From: Candidatus Avibacteroides avistercoris
GTDB lineage: Bacteria > Bacteroidota > Bacteroidia > Bacteroidales > Bacteroidaceae
Length of the DNA: 36,878 nt
Direction of reading: 5' to 3'
Assembly: GCA_020012075.1 (NCBI GenBank)
Contig: DWUP01000194.1
Coordinates: 1-36,878, forward strand
Both the position numbers and the translations under genes were made by a program. This document shows, one piece after another, positions 27,408-33,926 of this stretch. The notes under the pieces are model-generated. The model worked only from the letters and a program-made list of their open reading frames with translations. It was not told the DNA's origin and searched no databases. Positions within the stretch are counted from its first letter, which is position 1. The number at the start of each line of letters is the position of its first letter.

Positions 27408-28559
27408 ATGAAAAAGAGTTTGATCGCCTTGGCCTTCGGGACACTGGGGCTGGGCATAAGTGAATTTACCATGATGGGACTTCTCCCCTACGTGGCCGAA
27501 GATTTCAGCATCGGCATCCCCACGGCCGGACATCTGATTTCGGCGTATGCCATCGGGGTGTTCTGCGGTGCTCCCCTCCTGTTGGTCATGCGCCGTGCAC
27601 GTCTCAAGGACATATTGCTCGGCCTTGCCGCCGTGATGTTCATAGGCAACATGTGTGCCGCGGCCGCGCCCTCCTATGGCATACTGCTGGCGGCGCGTTT
27701 CGTCTCGGGGTTGCCGCATGGTGCTTACTTCGGCGTGGCGTCCATTGTCGCTTCGCGTCTGGCCGACGAGGGCAAAGGCACGCAGGCGGTGTCAATCATG
27801 ATAGCCGGCATGACCGTCGCCAACCTGTTTGGCGTGCCGCTCGGCACGTCACTGGGCCATGCGATGTCGTGGCGCGTGACGTTTATGTTCGTCGCCGTGT
27901 GGTCTCTCATCACACTCTATTACATATTGCGGTGGGTGCCACAGGTCGAGGGGCTGAGCGACACGGGCTTCAAGGGGCAATTCCGCTTCCTGCGTCGTCC
28001 TGCGCCGTGGCTCATACTCGGTGCTACGATGTTGGGCAACGGCGGGGTATTCTGCTGGTACAGCTATGTCAGCCCGCAGATGACCGCCGTCTCGGGCTTC
28101 AGCGAAGGGAGCATGACAGGCATGATGATGCTGGCCGGCTTCGGCATGGTCGTCGGCAATCTGGCCAGCGGACGCCTGTCAGACCGCTACACTCCCGGGC
28201 GGGTGGCACAATGGACACAGGGATTGCTCTGTTTCATCCTGCTCGCCATCTTCCTGTTTGCACCGGTGAAATGGATTGCACCGCTGCTGATGGCCATCTG
28301 CACCGCAGGACTGTTTGCCGTGTCCAGCCCCGAACAGGTGCTGATGATAAGGCTTTCGCCCGGCGGCGAACTGCTCGGCGGGGCGAGTGTCCAGATGGCA
28401 TTCAATCTGGGCAATGCGCTCGGCGCGTACATAGGCGGCCTCGCATCTGTCAGGGGCTATGAGTGGTCGGCACTGCCGGGAGCCGCACTGGCATTTGCAG
28501 GCTTCATCATGCTCGTGGTGTTCAACGGTTTGGTCCGCAAGGGCAAGGCCGCGGCATGA
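27408..28559 (+). CDS. MFS transporter, DHA1-type exporter
   Basis: This 383-aa protein has 12 hydrophobic segments and the major-facilitator pattern of DHA1 drug/sugar exporters related to AraJ. It starts MKKSLIALAFGTLGLGISEF, has the loop 2-3 stretch LLLVMRRARLKDILLG and the segment ARFVSGLPHGAYFGVASIVA with GTQAVSIMIAGMTVANLFGV, which resembles motif C of antiporters. A drug or sugar exporter is likely, but the substrate cannot be read from sequence. It stands alone, about 160 nt after the antiporter gene. Its end is followed by a repeat-rich spacer. Confidence 0.88.
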   Translation: MKKSLIALAFGTLGLGISEFTMMGLLPYVAEDFSIGIPTAGHLISAYAIGVFCGAPLLLVMRRARLKDILLGLAAVMFIGNMCAAAAPSYGILLAARFVSGLPHGAYFGVASIVASRLADEGKGTQAVSIMIAGMTVANLFGVPLGTSLGHAMSWRVTFMFVAVWSLITLYYILRWVPQVEGLSDTGFKGQFRFLRRPAPWLILGATMLGNGGVFCWYSYVSPQMTAVSGFSEGSMTGMMMLAGFGMVVGNLASGRLSDRYTPGRVAQWTQGLLCFILLAIFLFAPVKWIAPLLMAICTAGLFAVSSPEQVLMIRLSPGGELLGGASVQMAFNLGNALGAYIGGLASVRGYEWSALPGAALAFAGFIMLVVFNGLVRKGKAAA

Positions 28560-28596
28560 CACGTGCCTTGGCGGCAGGCTTGGCTTGAGGCTTCGC

Positions 28597-28616
28597 GCAT
28601 ACCGGCATCGTATGCC
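28597..28616. repeat. GCATAC palindrome sharing the core of the 30585 array
   Basis: GCATAC (28597-28602) and GTATGC (28610-28615) form an inverted repeat with a 7-nt spacer. Read on the reverse strand, 28606-28616 is GGCATACGATG, identical over 11 bases to the fourth unit of the array at 30585-30672. It lies about 40 bp after the MFS stop codon. Confidence 0.55.
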
Positions 28617-28660
28617 GGCCGCGGCATGGTCTGACCCTGCCGGGAAAACTTAGGCTGCAA

Positions 28661-28726
28661 ACATATATTTTCAGCTTAGCGTCTATATGTTTTTAACTTA
28701 GCATCTATATATTTTTAGCCTAAAAA
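28661..28726. repeat. Three tandem AT-rich 22-bp repeats
   Basis: Three units of exactly 22 bp (28661-28682, 28683-28704, 28705-28726) share the pattern TATAT, T-run, then A-[A/G]-CTTAGC. Adjacent units agree at about 16 of 22 positions. The last unit contains a perfect palindrome, TTTTTAG-C-CTAAAAA (28712-28726). It lies in the 330-nt gap between the MFS gene and the thioesterase gene, which converge on it. The rest of that gap has no gene. Confidence 0.6.
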
Positions 28727-28785
28727 AGTGAGACGGCATCAGACCATGCGGAGAAAATGTCCTGCTGCCATCCTGACAAAGGTAG

Positions 28786-28839
28786 CAGACAAAACGACGA
28801 CGGGTGGAGGTCCAAGCCGTCCGGCCTGACCTCCACCCG
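28786..28839 (-). terminator. Hairpin terminator of the ADH-thioesterase operon
   Basis: A perfect 12-bp stem (CGGGTGGAGGTC at 28801-28812 with GACCTCCACCCG at 28828-28839) with a 15-nt loop lies about 51 nt after the thioesterase stop. On the reverse strand it is followed by TCGTCGTTTTGTC, a modest T-tract. It is a likely but not ideal intrinsic terminator. Confidence 0.65.
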
Positions 28840-28889
28840 ACATAAATGCCGGCACAACGGCCGGACACTGCCGGCCAAGTGCCGCGTGT

Positions 28890-29294
28890 CTATTGCAGTT
28901 TTGCCATGAATCTCTGCCTGTCGACGACATACCTGACGTGGCGGCCCTCGCCTATCAGTCCGCCGTCGTCCTCGGCCTTGACATCGAAGACCAATTTACG
29001 CCCGTCGATCTCGACGAGGGTAGCCGTGGCACGCACCGAGGCGCCGACCTTGCTGGGCTTGATATGCGTGGTGTCGATTTTCGCCCCGACGGTCGTCGAG
29101 CCTTCGGGCAACGAGCCGGCGACGGCATTCATCGCGGCATTCTCCATCAATGCCACCATTGCGGGCGTGGCAAAGACATCCATGTCGCCTGAGCCGAGCG
29201 TACGTGCCGTATTGTCCGTGCCGACGACGGCCGTAGATGTGTGGGTAAGTCCGGTTTGCATCATTCTATCTGTTTTGATTATACAATCTGTCAT
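28890..29294 (-). CDS. FlK-like hotdog thioesterase
   Basis: This small hotdog-fold protein (134 aa) resembles the fluoroacetyl-CoA thioesterase FlK family. The FlK catalytic triad Thr-Glu-His aligns with T43 (FATPAM), E51 (VALMENAAM) and H77 (DTTHIKPS). The closing strands GEGRHVRYVVDRQRF also fit. Most family members are acyl-CoA hydrolases without activity on fluoroacetate, so a general acyl-CoA thioesterase is the safe call. The start at 29294 is 2 nt after the dehydrogenase stop and gives residue numbering that matches FlK; an ATG 10-11 codons later is also possible. It forms an operon with the alcohol dehydrogenase. Confidence 0.8.
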   Translation of the reverse strand: MTDCIIKTDRMMQTGLTHTSTAVVGTDNTARTLGSGDMDVFATPAMVALMENAAMNAVAGSLPEGSTTVGAKIDTTHIKPSKVGASVRATATLVEIDGRKLVFDVKAEDDGGLIGEGRHVRYVVDRQRFMAKLQ

Positions 29295-29296
29295 CG

Positions 29297-30475
29297 TCAG
29301 TCGCCGCAACCCAGCAGGTATATCTCACGGCAGTCCTGCGGGGTGAGGCGGACGTAATTGCCTATCGGCTGCCCCTTGTCCTCGACGAGCTTTCTGACCA
29401 GCAGGTCGATGTCGGGATTGGCAACGCCCAGAGCAGCGAACGTCACCGGCAGGCCTATCGACCTGAAGAATGCTTTCAGCCGTGCTACTCCCTCGAGAGC
29501 CGTAGCTTCGGGACTTGCGAGTTGCTCCACACCGAAGACCCGCCCGGCGAATTGCGCCACCTTGTGTGGGTTGTGCGAGGCCATCCATGTCAGCCATGCC
29601 GGGAAGATGACCGCCAGTCCGGCCCCGTGTGCCACGTCATAGACGGCACTGACCTCGTGCTCCAATGCGTGCGACGACCAGTCTTCCTCACGTCCCACGC
29701 CGCATGTGCCGTTGTGCGCTATCATGCCGCACCACATGATGTTTGCCCTCGCGTCATAGTCGTCAGGCGACCGCATCACTATCGGCGCTTGGCCGATGAT
29801 GGTGGTCAGGACCGATTCGCACAGACGGTCGCTCACCTCCACGCCGGGGGTATTGCTGAAGTAGCGCTCCATGATGTGTGCCATCATGTCGGCTATGCCG
29901 CAAGCCGTCTGAAACGGCGGGAGAGTGAACGTCAGCTCGGGGTCCATTATCGCAAAGCGCGGACGCAACACCTCCTCTGTACGGATGCTGATCTTGTGCA
30001 GCCCGTCCACCTTGGTGATGACGGTGTTGCCCGAGCCTTCGCTGCCTGCTGCCGGGATGGTGAGCACTACTCCCACGGGCAGCGCCGACCGCGGGACAGC
30101 CTTGCCCGAATAGAAGTCCCAGAAGTCGCCGTCATAGACTGCACCGGCAGCAATGCCCTTGGCAGTGTCGATGACCGAGCCGCCGCCCACGGCCAATATG
30201 AAGTCTATCCTCTCGCGACGGCAGACATCGATGCCTTCATACACCCTGTCGTCGGTGGGGTTGGGCTTTATGCCGGCGAGGTCGGTGTGCCACAGGCGCG
30301 CCTCATCGAGCCGCTCCTTGACACGTGCGAGCAATCCGCTGCGGACGGCCGACCCTCCGCCATAGACTATGAGGACACGACCGGCGCCATACTTGACGCA
30401 CAACTCGCCTGCACGCGACTCTGTGCCGCGCCCGAAAGCGAAATAAGTGGGACTGCAAAAGTTGAAATTGTTCAT
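29297..30475 (-). CDS. Iron-containing alcohol dehydrogenase (BdhA/YqhD-like)
   Basis: This NAD(P)H-dependent enzyme (392 aa) of the group III family reduces aldehydes to alcohols in the cytosol. It starts FNFCSPTYFAFGRG. The nucleotide-binding segment is AVGGGSVIDTAKGIA (95-109), and the metal ligands are D196 and H200 (GIADMMAHIMERYF), H269 (SSHALEHE) and H283 (YDVAHGAG). This pattern is typical of butanol dehydrogenases. Serine at position 100 and the GGGS turn fit NADPH or NADH use; the cofactor cannot be fixed. Downstream, 2 nt away, is the thioesterase gene; upstream are four 22-bp repeats and a TATCTTTA element, so it probably has its own regulated promoter. Confidence 0.92.
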   Translation of the reverse strand: MNNFNFCSPTYFAFGRGTESRAGELCVKYGAGRVLIVYGGGSAVRSGLLARVKERLDEARLWHTDLAGIKPNPTDDRVYEGIDVCRRERIDFILAVGGGSVIDTAKGIAAGAVYDGDFWDFYSGKAVPRSALPVGVVLTIPAAGSEGSGNTVITKVDGLHKISIRTEEVLRPRFAIMDPELTFTLPPFQTACGIADMMAHIMERYFSNTPGVEVSDRLCESVLTTIIGQAPIVMRSPDDYDARANIMWCGMIAHNGTCGVGREEDWSSHALEHEVSAVYDVAHGAGLAVIFPAWLTWMASHNPHKVAQFAGRVFGVEQLASPEATALEGVARLKAFFRSIGLPVTFAALGVANPDIDLLVRKLVEDKGQPIGNYVRLTPQDCREIYLLGCGD

Positions 30476-30515
30476 GTCTTCAATCCTTTATCTGAATTAC
30501 GTTATAAGCGTCTGG

Positions 30516-30523
30516 TAAAGATA
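30516..30523 (-). promoter_or_regulatory. Promoter -7-like element before the alcohol dehydrogenase
   Basis: On the reverse strand TATCTTTA is one mismatch from TAnnTTTG, preceded by ATGC as in the sulfatase promoter (ATGCTATCTT). No TTTG is seen at -33. The four 22-bp repeats begin about 60 bp further upstream, which would suit an activator-dependent promoter. Confidence 0.4.
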
Positions 30524-30584
30524 GCATATTTTGCCGCACCGACGGTCCGCCCACGCCGGTTAATTGCAGCACACTGCTGCGAAT

Positions 30585-30672
30585 GGCATACAATGCTGTC
30601 GGCAAAATCATACAATGGTACTGCGTGTGGCATACAATGTTTCCGTGCCCGGCATACGATGCTGCGGGACAT
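30585..30672. repeat. Four tandem 22-bp repeats with core GGCATACAATG
   Basis: Cores start at 30585, 30607, 30629 and 30651, exactly 22 bp apart. They read GGCATACAATG, ATCATACAATG, GGCATACAATG and GGCATACGATG; the other 11 bp of each unit are not conserved. The spacing equals about two turns of DNA, so the cores face one side. The array lies between the PPOX-fold gene and the dehydrogenase promoter. An imperfect palindrome (GCAGCA, CAC, TGCTGC) adjoins it at 30566-30580. Confidence 0.75.
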
Positions 30673-30717
30673 GTCATCGCAAGCCATCATGGGCGGCTGA
30701 CGCTGACGGTGACGCCT

Positions 30718-31119
30718 TCAAAAGTCGAAATGCTCAAGGACGGGCGGCGTCGGCGCAAGATCATAGTAGTCGATGCCGCTGACGGCCAGACGGAAATAGG
30801 ACAAGTCGGTGTATTTGCCGTAGAGACGTTGCAGGATGGCGTTGGAATCATATATCTCACGTGCCACCTCGTCGGTGACATCAAAGACGGCGCACCCCAT
30901 GACACGCACAGAGATGTCGCCCGACATGGCGAGCAGCTCGACACCGGGATTGGCGACCAACTGGCGGTAGACCTCCTTGCGTGCAGATGTCGCGAAGTAG
31001 AGGTCATGCCCGCTGCGCTTCATGATTTGGAATACCCTTATCTTGGGCTTGCCGCCATCGACCGTGGCAAAAGCCACATCGCGGTGCGACATCAGAAAAT
31101 CAAATGCTTTGTCTGTCAT
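30718..31119 (-). CDS. Pyridoxamine 5'-phosphate oxidase-fold (split-barrel) flavoprotein
   Basis: This 133-aa protein has the split-barrel fold of the PPOX family, which usually binds FMN or F420-like cofactors. Visible features are DVAFATVDGGKPKIRVFQIM (14-33), YFATSARKEVYRQLVANPGV (41-60) and the strand RVMGCAVFDVTD. It is too short to be a PdxH and belongs to the small uncharacterised group, so a redox or flavin-binding role is inferred from the fold only. It begins 22 nt after the sulfatase stop and is probably co-transcribed with it. Confidence 0.75.
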   Translation of the reverse strand: MTDKAFDFLMSHRDVAFATVDGGKPKIRVFQIMKRSGHDLYFATSARKEVYRQLVANPGVELLAMSGDISVRVMGCAVFDVTDEVAREIYDSNAILQRLYGKYTDLSYFRLAVSGIDYYDLAPTPPVLEHFDF

Positions 31120-31141
31120 GATATATATTTAAGTCTGTCTG

Positions 31142-32698
31142 TCATCTCTCATCACACTCACGCCGGCAGCCTGCGGAGCTGACATGCCTGAGCCCCACGA
31201 TGCTGTCGAGCATCAGCTTCATAGTCTCTGTCTGTGCGGGATATTGCCGGGCGACGTTGCGGGTCTCATCGCCATCCTTGAAAAGCTGAGGCACCGTGTC
31301 GCATCCCGACGGGACTGCCACACCCCAAGGGACGACCCCGGGATAATGGCTCGGCGCCACATATTTCCATCCCGGCGTGACAAGTGCCAGCGTGTAGCCC
31401 TGCTCGACTATCCATGCCCGCCCCTCACCGGTCCCGGAGCCAAACCATGCAGGAGACGAATCACGGCTGTCGGGCGCCGCATCCGCCGGCACTGCGGCAC
31501 CGACGACAGAGGCAAGCGAACACAACAAATCGACCTGTGTGGCCAAAGCATCAGTGCGGGTGCCGGCAGGTATGACAGCCGGCCATCGCACCAAAGCAGG
31601 GACACACGTGCCGGCTTCGAAGACGCTGTACTTGGTGCCGCGCATCGCACCCCACGGACGGTGGCTGCCGAGCAGCTCAGCCGCACGGTCGCAGTAGCCG
31701 TCATCGATGACAGGGCCGTTGTCACTGGTCAGTATCAGGATAGTATCGTCGGCAATGCCAGCCTCGTCAAGAGCCTGCATGATGCGGCCCACGCTCCAGT
31801 CGAGCTGCATTATGGCTTCGCCGCGCAGTCCGAGCGGTGATTTCCCCCTGAACCTCTCGTGCGGCATCCTCGGGACATGTATGTCATTGGTGGCGAAATA
31901 GAGGAAAAACGGCTCGTGGCGATGGGCTTCGATAAACCGCACGGCACGTGCCGTGATCGAGTCAGCTATGTCTTCGTCGCGCCAGATGGACGCCCCGCCT
32001 CCCTTCATATAACCTATGCGCCCGATGCCATTGATGATCGAGTTGTCATGACCGTGGCTCGACTGCTGTTTGTAAGCCAATCCGGGATTCGCACGATAGT
32101 CCGGCTCGCCGTCGAAGGGGTGAGTATAGCTCACCTCGACAGGATGCTCCGGGTCGGGATTTGCTATCATTCCGTCTTCGATGAAGATGCACGGCACCCT
32201 GTCGGCCGTGGCCGCCATGATATAAGAATAGTCGAAACCAAGGTCGGCAGGTGTGCCGTCGAGCGGTGCATTCCAGTCCTGACGCCCGGACTCGCGCCCC
32301 AACCCGAGATGCCACTTGCCGATGACGGCAGTCACATAGCCTGCCGAACGCATCATGTCGGCCAGCGTATATGTCTCGGGTGAGATTATCATGGCCGCAT
32401 CGCCATTGGCCACATCTGTCCCGTCCTGCCTGAAAGCATACATCCCCGTGAGCAATGCGAAACGTGACGGCGTACTGGTGGCCGCTGCAGCATGTGCGCC
32501 GGTCATCAGCCTGCCTTCTGCCGCCAGCCGGTCGGCATTGGGAGTGAGGACATCCGGCGAACCATAACAGCCGAGGTCTCCCCAACCGAGGTCGTCGGCA
32601 TAGATCAACACCACATTGGGATGCTCGCCGGCAACAACGGCACAGGTGGCTGCGGCAACAGTGCCCGTGACTATGGAAGCAAATAATCGTCTCATCAT
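31142..32698 (-). CDS. Secreted or periplasmic sulfatase, serine-type
   Basis: This is a type I (formylglycine) sulfatase, about 518 aa, that hydrolyses sulfate esters from glycans. Near the N-terminus is a hydrophobic segment consistent with a signal peptide (LFASIVTGTVAAATCAVVAG). The metal-binding pair is D35-D36 (IYADDLGWGDLGC). The active-site motif at 75-79 is STPSR, so the formylglycine would be made from serine, which needs an anaerobic-type maturase (anSME). Later motifs are AVIGKWHLG and LTSDNGPV. Start: tandem ATGs at 32698 and 32695; the frame upstream of them is not conserved. No SusC/SusD genes lie nearby, so the natural substrate is unknown. Confidence 0.9.
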   Translation of the reverse strand: MMRRLFASIVTGTVAAATCAVVAGEHPNVVLIYADDLGWGDLGCYGSPDVLTPNADRLAAEGRLMTGAHAAAATSTPSRFALLTGMYAFRQDGTDVANGDAAMIISPETYTLADMMRSAGYVTAVIGKWHLGLGRESGRQDWNAPLDGTPADLGFDYSYIMAATADRVPCIFIEDGMIANPDPEHPVEVSYTHPFDGEPDYRANPGLAYKQQSSHGHDNSIINGIGRIGYMKGGGASIWRDEDIADSITARAVRFIEAHRHEPFFLYFATNDIHVPRMPHERFRGKSPLGLRGEAIMQLDWSVGRIMQALDEAGIADDTILILTSDNGPVIDDGYCDRAAELLGSHRPWGAMRGTKYSVFEAGTCVPALVRWPAVIPAGTRTDALATQVDLLCSLASVVGAAVPADAAPDSRDSSPAWFGSGTGEGRAWIVEQGYTLALVTPGWKYVAPSHYPGVVPWGVAVPSGCDTVPQLFKDGDETRNVARQYPAQTETMKLMLDSIVGLRHVSSAGCRRECDER

Positions 32699-32706
32699 AT
32701 CATAAA

Positions 32707-32754
32707 CATTGTATGCACAAGGCGAAGATAGCATAAGTGTCCGTGAAAAGCAAC
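32707..32754 (-). promoter_or_regulatory. Promoter of the sulfatase gene, with GCATACAATG at the start site
   Basis: On the reverse strand GTTG (32751-32754), a 20-bp spacer and TATCTTCG (32723-32730) each miss the TTTG/TAnnTTTG consensus by one base. GCATACAATG (32707-32716), the core of the 30585 array, overlaps the predicted start of transcription, about 9 bp before the ATG. The shared motif suggests shared regulation with the dehydrogenase, which is an inference. Confidence 0.5.
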
Positions 32755-32849
32755 GTGACCATAATGTCACAAACATGCATCACGGACGCGGCCACATGCG
32801 AGGAACGGCAGACGGCAAAAGTTAAAAGGATTAATTTAGCCGTAAAAAC

Positions 32850-32880
32850 TTTGCATATACGGAAAATGAGGCTAATTTTG
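32850..32880 (+). promoter_or_regulatory. Promoter of tRNA-Pro
   Basis: TTTG (32850-32853), a 19-bp spacer and TAATTTTG (32873-32880) match the Bacteroidota consensus exactly. The tRNA gene begins 25 bp after the -7 element. Confidence 0.85.
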
Positions 32881-32904
32881 CACCGCCTTTGACGAAAGGC
32901 ATCA

Positions 32905-32979
32905 CGGGGTGTAGCGCAGTCCGGTTAGCGCACCTGCTTTGGGAGCAGGGGGTCGAAGGTTCGAATCCTTTCACCCCGA
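32905..32979 (+). tRNA. tRNA-Pro (anticodon UGG)
   Basis: A full cloverleaf folds from this 75-nt stretch. The acceptor stem pairs CGGGGTG with CACCCCG, with A as discriminator. The anticodon arm CCTGC/GCAGG has loop TTTGGGA and anticodon TGG. The T arm has the TTCGAAT loop. The CCA end is not encoded, as is common in Bacteroidota. Confidence 0.95.
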
Positions 32980-32988
32980 CAGGTGATG

Positions 32989-33029
32989 AGGGCAGCCATC
33001 AAGGTCACAAGACCGTGGATGGCTGCCCT
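32989..33029 (+). other. Strong bipartite hairpin after tRNA-Pro
   Basis: A perfect 12-bp stem (AGGGCAGCCATC at 32989-33000 with GATGGCTGCCCT at 33018-33029) contains a nested GGTC/GACC stem around an ACAA loop. It starts 9 nt after the tRNA. No T-run follows on either strand, so it is not a standard intrinsic terminator; it may serve in 3' end formation. Confidence 0.6.
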
Positions 33030-33483
33030 GTCTGTCTGTAGACTTGCACCCTGTCATGATATGAATAATAATCAGGGGACATCCCTACACCACCCACATA
33101 CGAAACATCCGCCAATGACATGCGATATTCAGCCCGGACATATCGCACGAAACAGAATGCCATACAAGACGTGACACGAATAATATATATCCATACCGTG
33201 ACAGCCGCTTTTGATTTTCAATATTATTCCTTTTATTCTGATATTCCGATCACAACCACAACAATACAATACTCTGCCAATCATCGGATTGGCAACGACA
33301 TAAAACGTATAAAAGAAGTATCTAAAAACAAAATCACAAGACATTTCGCATATTTACATCAACAGCAGATACAATCTGCGGGAATAATTTATACTTTTAC
33401 ACCGCATAAGCCATTATCGAAACCAGATATTCGAAAGCGGCAGATACAGACTTATTCTATTAATCATTTATCAAATCAACATC
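33030..33483. other. AT-rich non-coding spacer before the HTH gene
   Basis: About 450 nt without a supported gene; one long forward frame here also overlaps the HTH gene and looks spurious. The stretch is richer in A and T than its neighbours. It contains a 15-nt palindrome at 33365-33379 and a second half-copy (GCAGATACA) at 33440-33448, plus a weak promoter-like TACTTTTA at 33392-33399. Confidence 0.5.
33365..33379. promoter_or_regulatory. Possible operator of the HTH gene
   Basis: GCAGAT-ACA-ATCTGC is a perfect 6-bp inverted repeat with a 3-nt centre. The 9-mer GCAGATACA recurs at 33440-33448. The palindrome lies 12-27 bp before a TAnnTTTG-like TACTTTTA (33392-33399), where a repressor would block polymerase. 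Autoregulation by the CI-like HTH protein encoded downstream is inferred. Confidence 0.35.
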
Positions 33484-33903
33484 ATGACCGAATTAGAACG
33501 CCTAAACGAAGCATTGAAAGAAGCCTTTGCAAAAATCGGTATCACCAAAAAGACCGACATGGCAGCTTACATCCCCTACCGTTTTTCCTATTTTTCAGAA
33601 GTGACAACCGGCCACAAGCCTATGAGCAGGCTGTTTCTCAACAAACTATACGAGCGCATAGGGATAAACCCGCAATGGGTGAGAACGGGCGAAGGCGAAA
33701 TGCTGACCGAACCCGCAGTCCCCAAGGCCGAAAACGGAAGCCGCCGCCAATCAACGCGCGCCGCAAAGAGTGATATGCAGGATGTACAAGCATTCTTCGA
33801 AGAACTCAAGAAGCAACTGGCCGAGAAAGACGAACAACTCTCGAAACGTGACGCACAAATCGACCGTCTGCTGCAGATCATTGAGAATCTGAGCGGCAAC
33901 TGA
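33484..33903 (+). CDS. CI-like helix-turn-helix protein with C-terminal coiled coil
   Basis: This 139-aa protein has an N-terminal domain (about 1-75) like the DNA-binding part of CI-type repressors: a helical segment with KTDMAAYIPYRFSYFSEVTT and the characteristic INPQWVRTGEGEML (61-74). A basic linker (KAENGSRRQSTRAAK) follows, then a coiled coil (about 98-137: FFEELKKQLAEKDEQLSKRD) in place of the usual S24 peptidase-like domain. It would bind DNA as a dimer but without self-cleavage. It ends 23 nt before the helicase gene, so the two are likely co-transcribed. The partner and target are unknown. Confidence 0.75.
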   Translation: MTELERLNEALKEAFAKIGITKKTDMAAYIPYRFSYFSEVTTGHKPMSRLFLNKLYERIGINPQWVRTGEGEMLTEPAVPKAENGSRRQSTRAAKSDMQDVQAFFEELKKQLAEKDEQLSKRDAQIDRLLQIIENLSGN

Positions 33904-33926
33904 ACAGACTATCAGCCTGACAGCAA

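Noticed and set aside
25670-28462. Long alternative frames inside the antiporter and MFS genes
   Set aside because: They are shadows of well-supported transporter genes and have Arg/His/Cys-rich translations with no domain features.
28661-30672. The two 22-bp arrays as a CRISPR array
   Set aside because: Repeat cores of 9-22 bp with no unique 30-bp spacers, only three or four units, and no cas genes rule this out.
29522-30700. Forward-strand open frame of 392 codons
   Set aside because: It lies antisense to the alcohol dehydrogenase gene, whose family motifs are clear. The frame is open because of GC-rich third codon positions, and its translation shows no family features.
32905-33029. tRNA-Pro as the attachment site of an integrated island
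   Set aside because: No integrase gene and no downstream copy of the tRNA 3' end were found in the window, so an island boundary is not supported.
33120-33773. Forward-strand open frame of 217 codons before and across the HTH gene
   Set aside because: It overlaps the HTH gene in another frame, has low-complexity Arg/His/Lys composition and no recognisable motifs.
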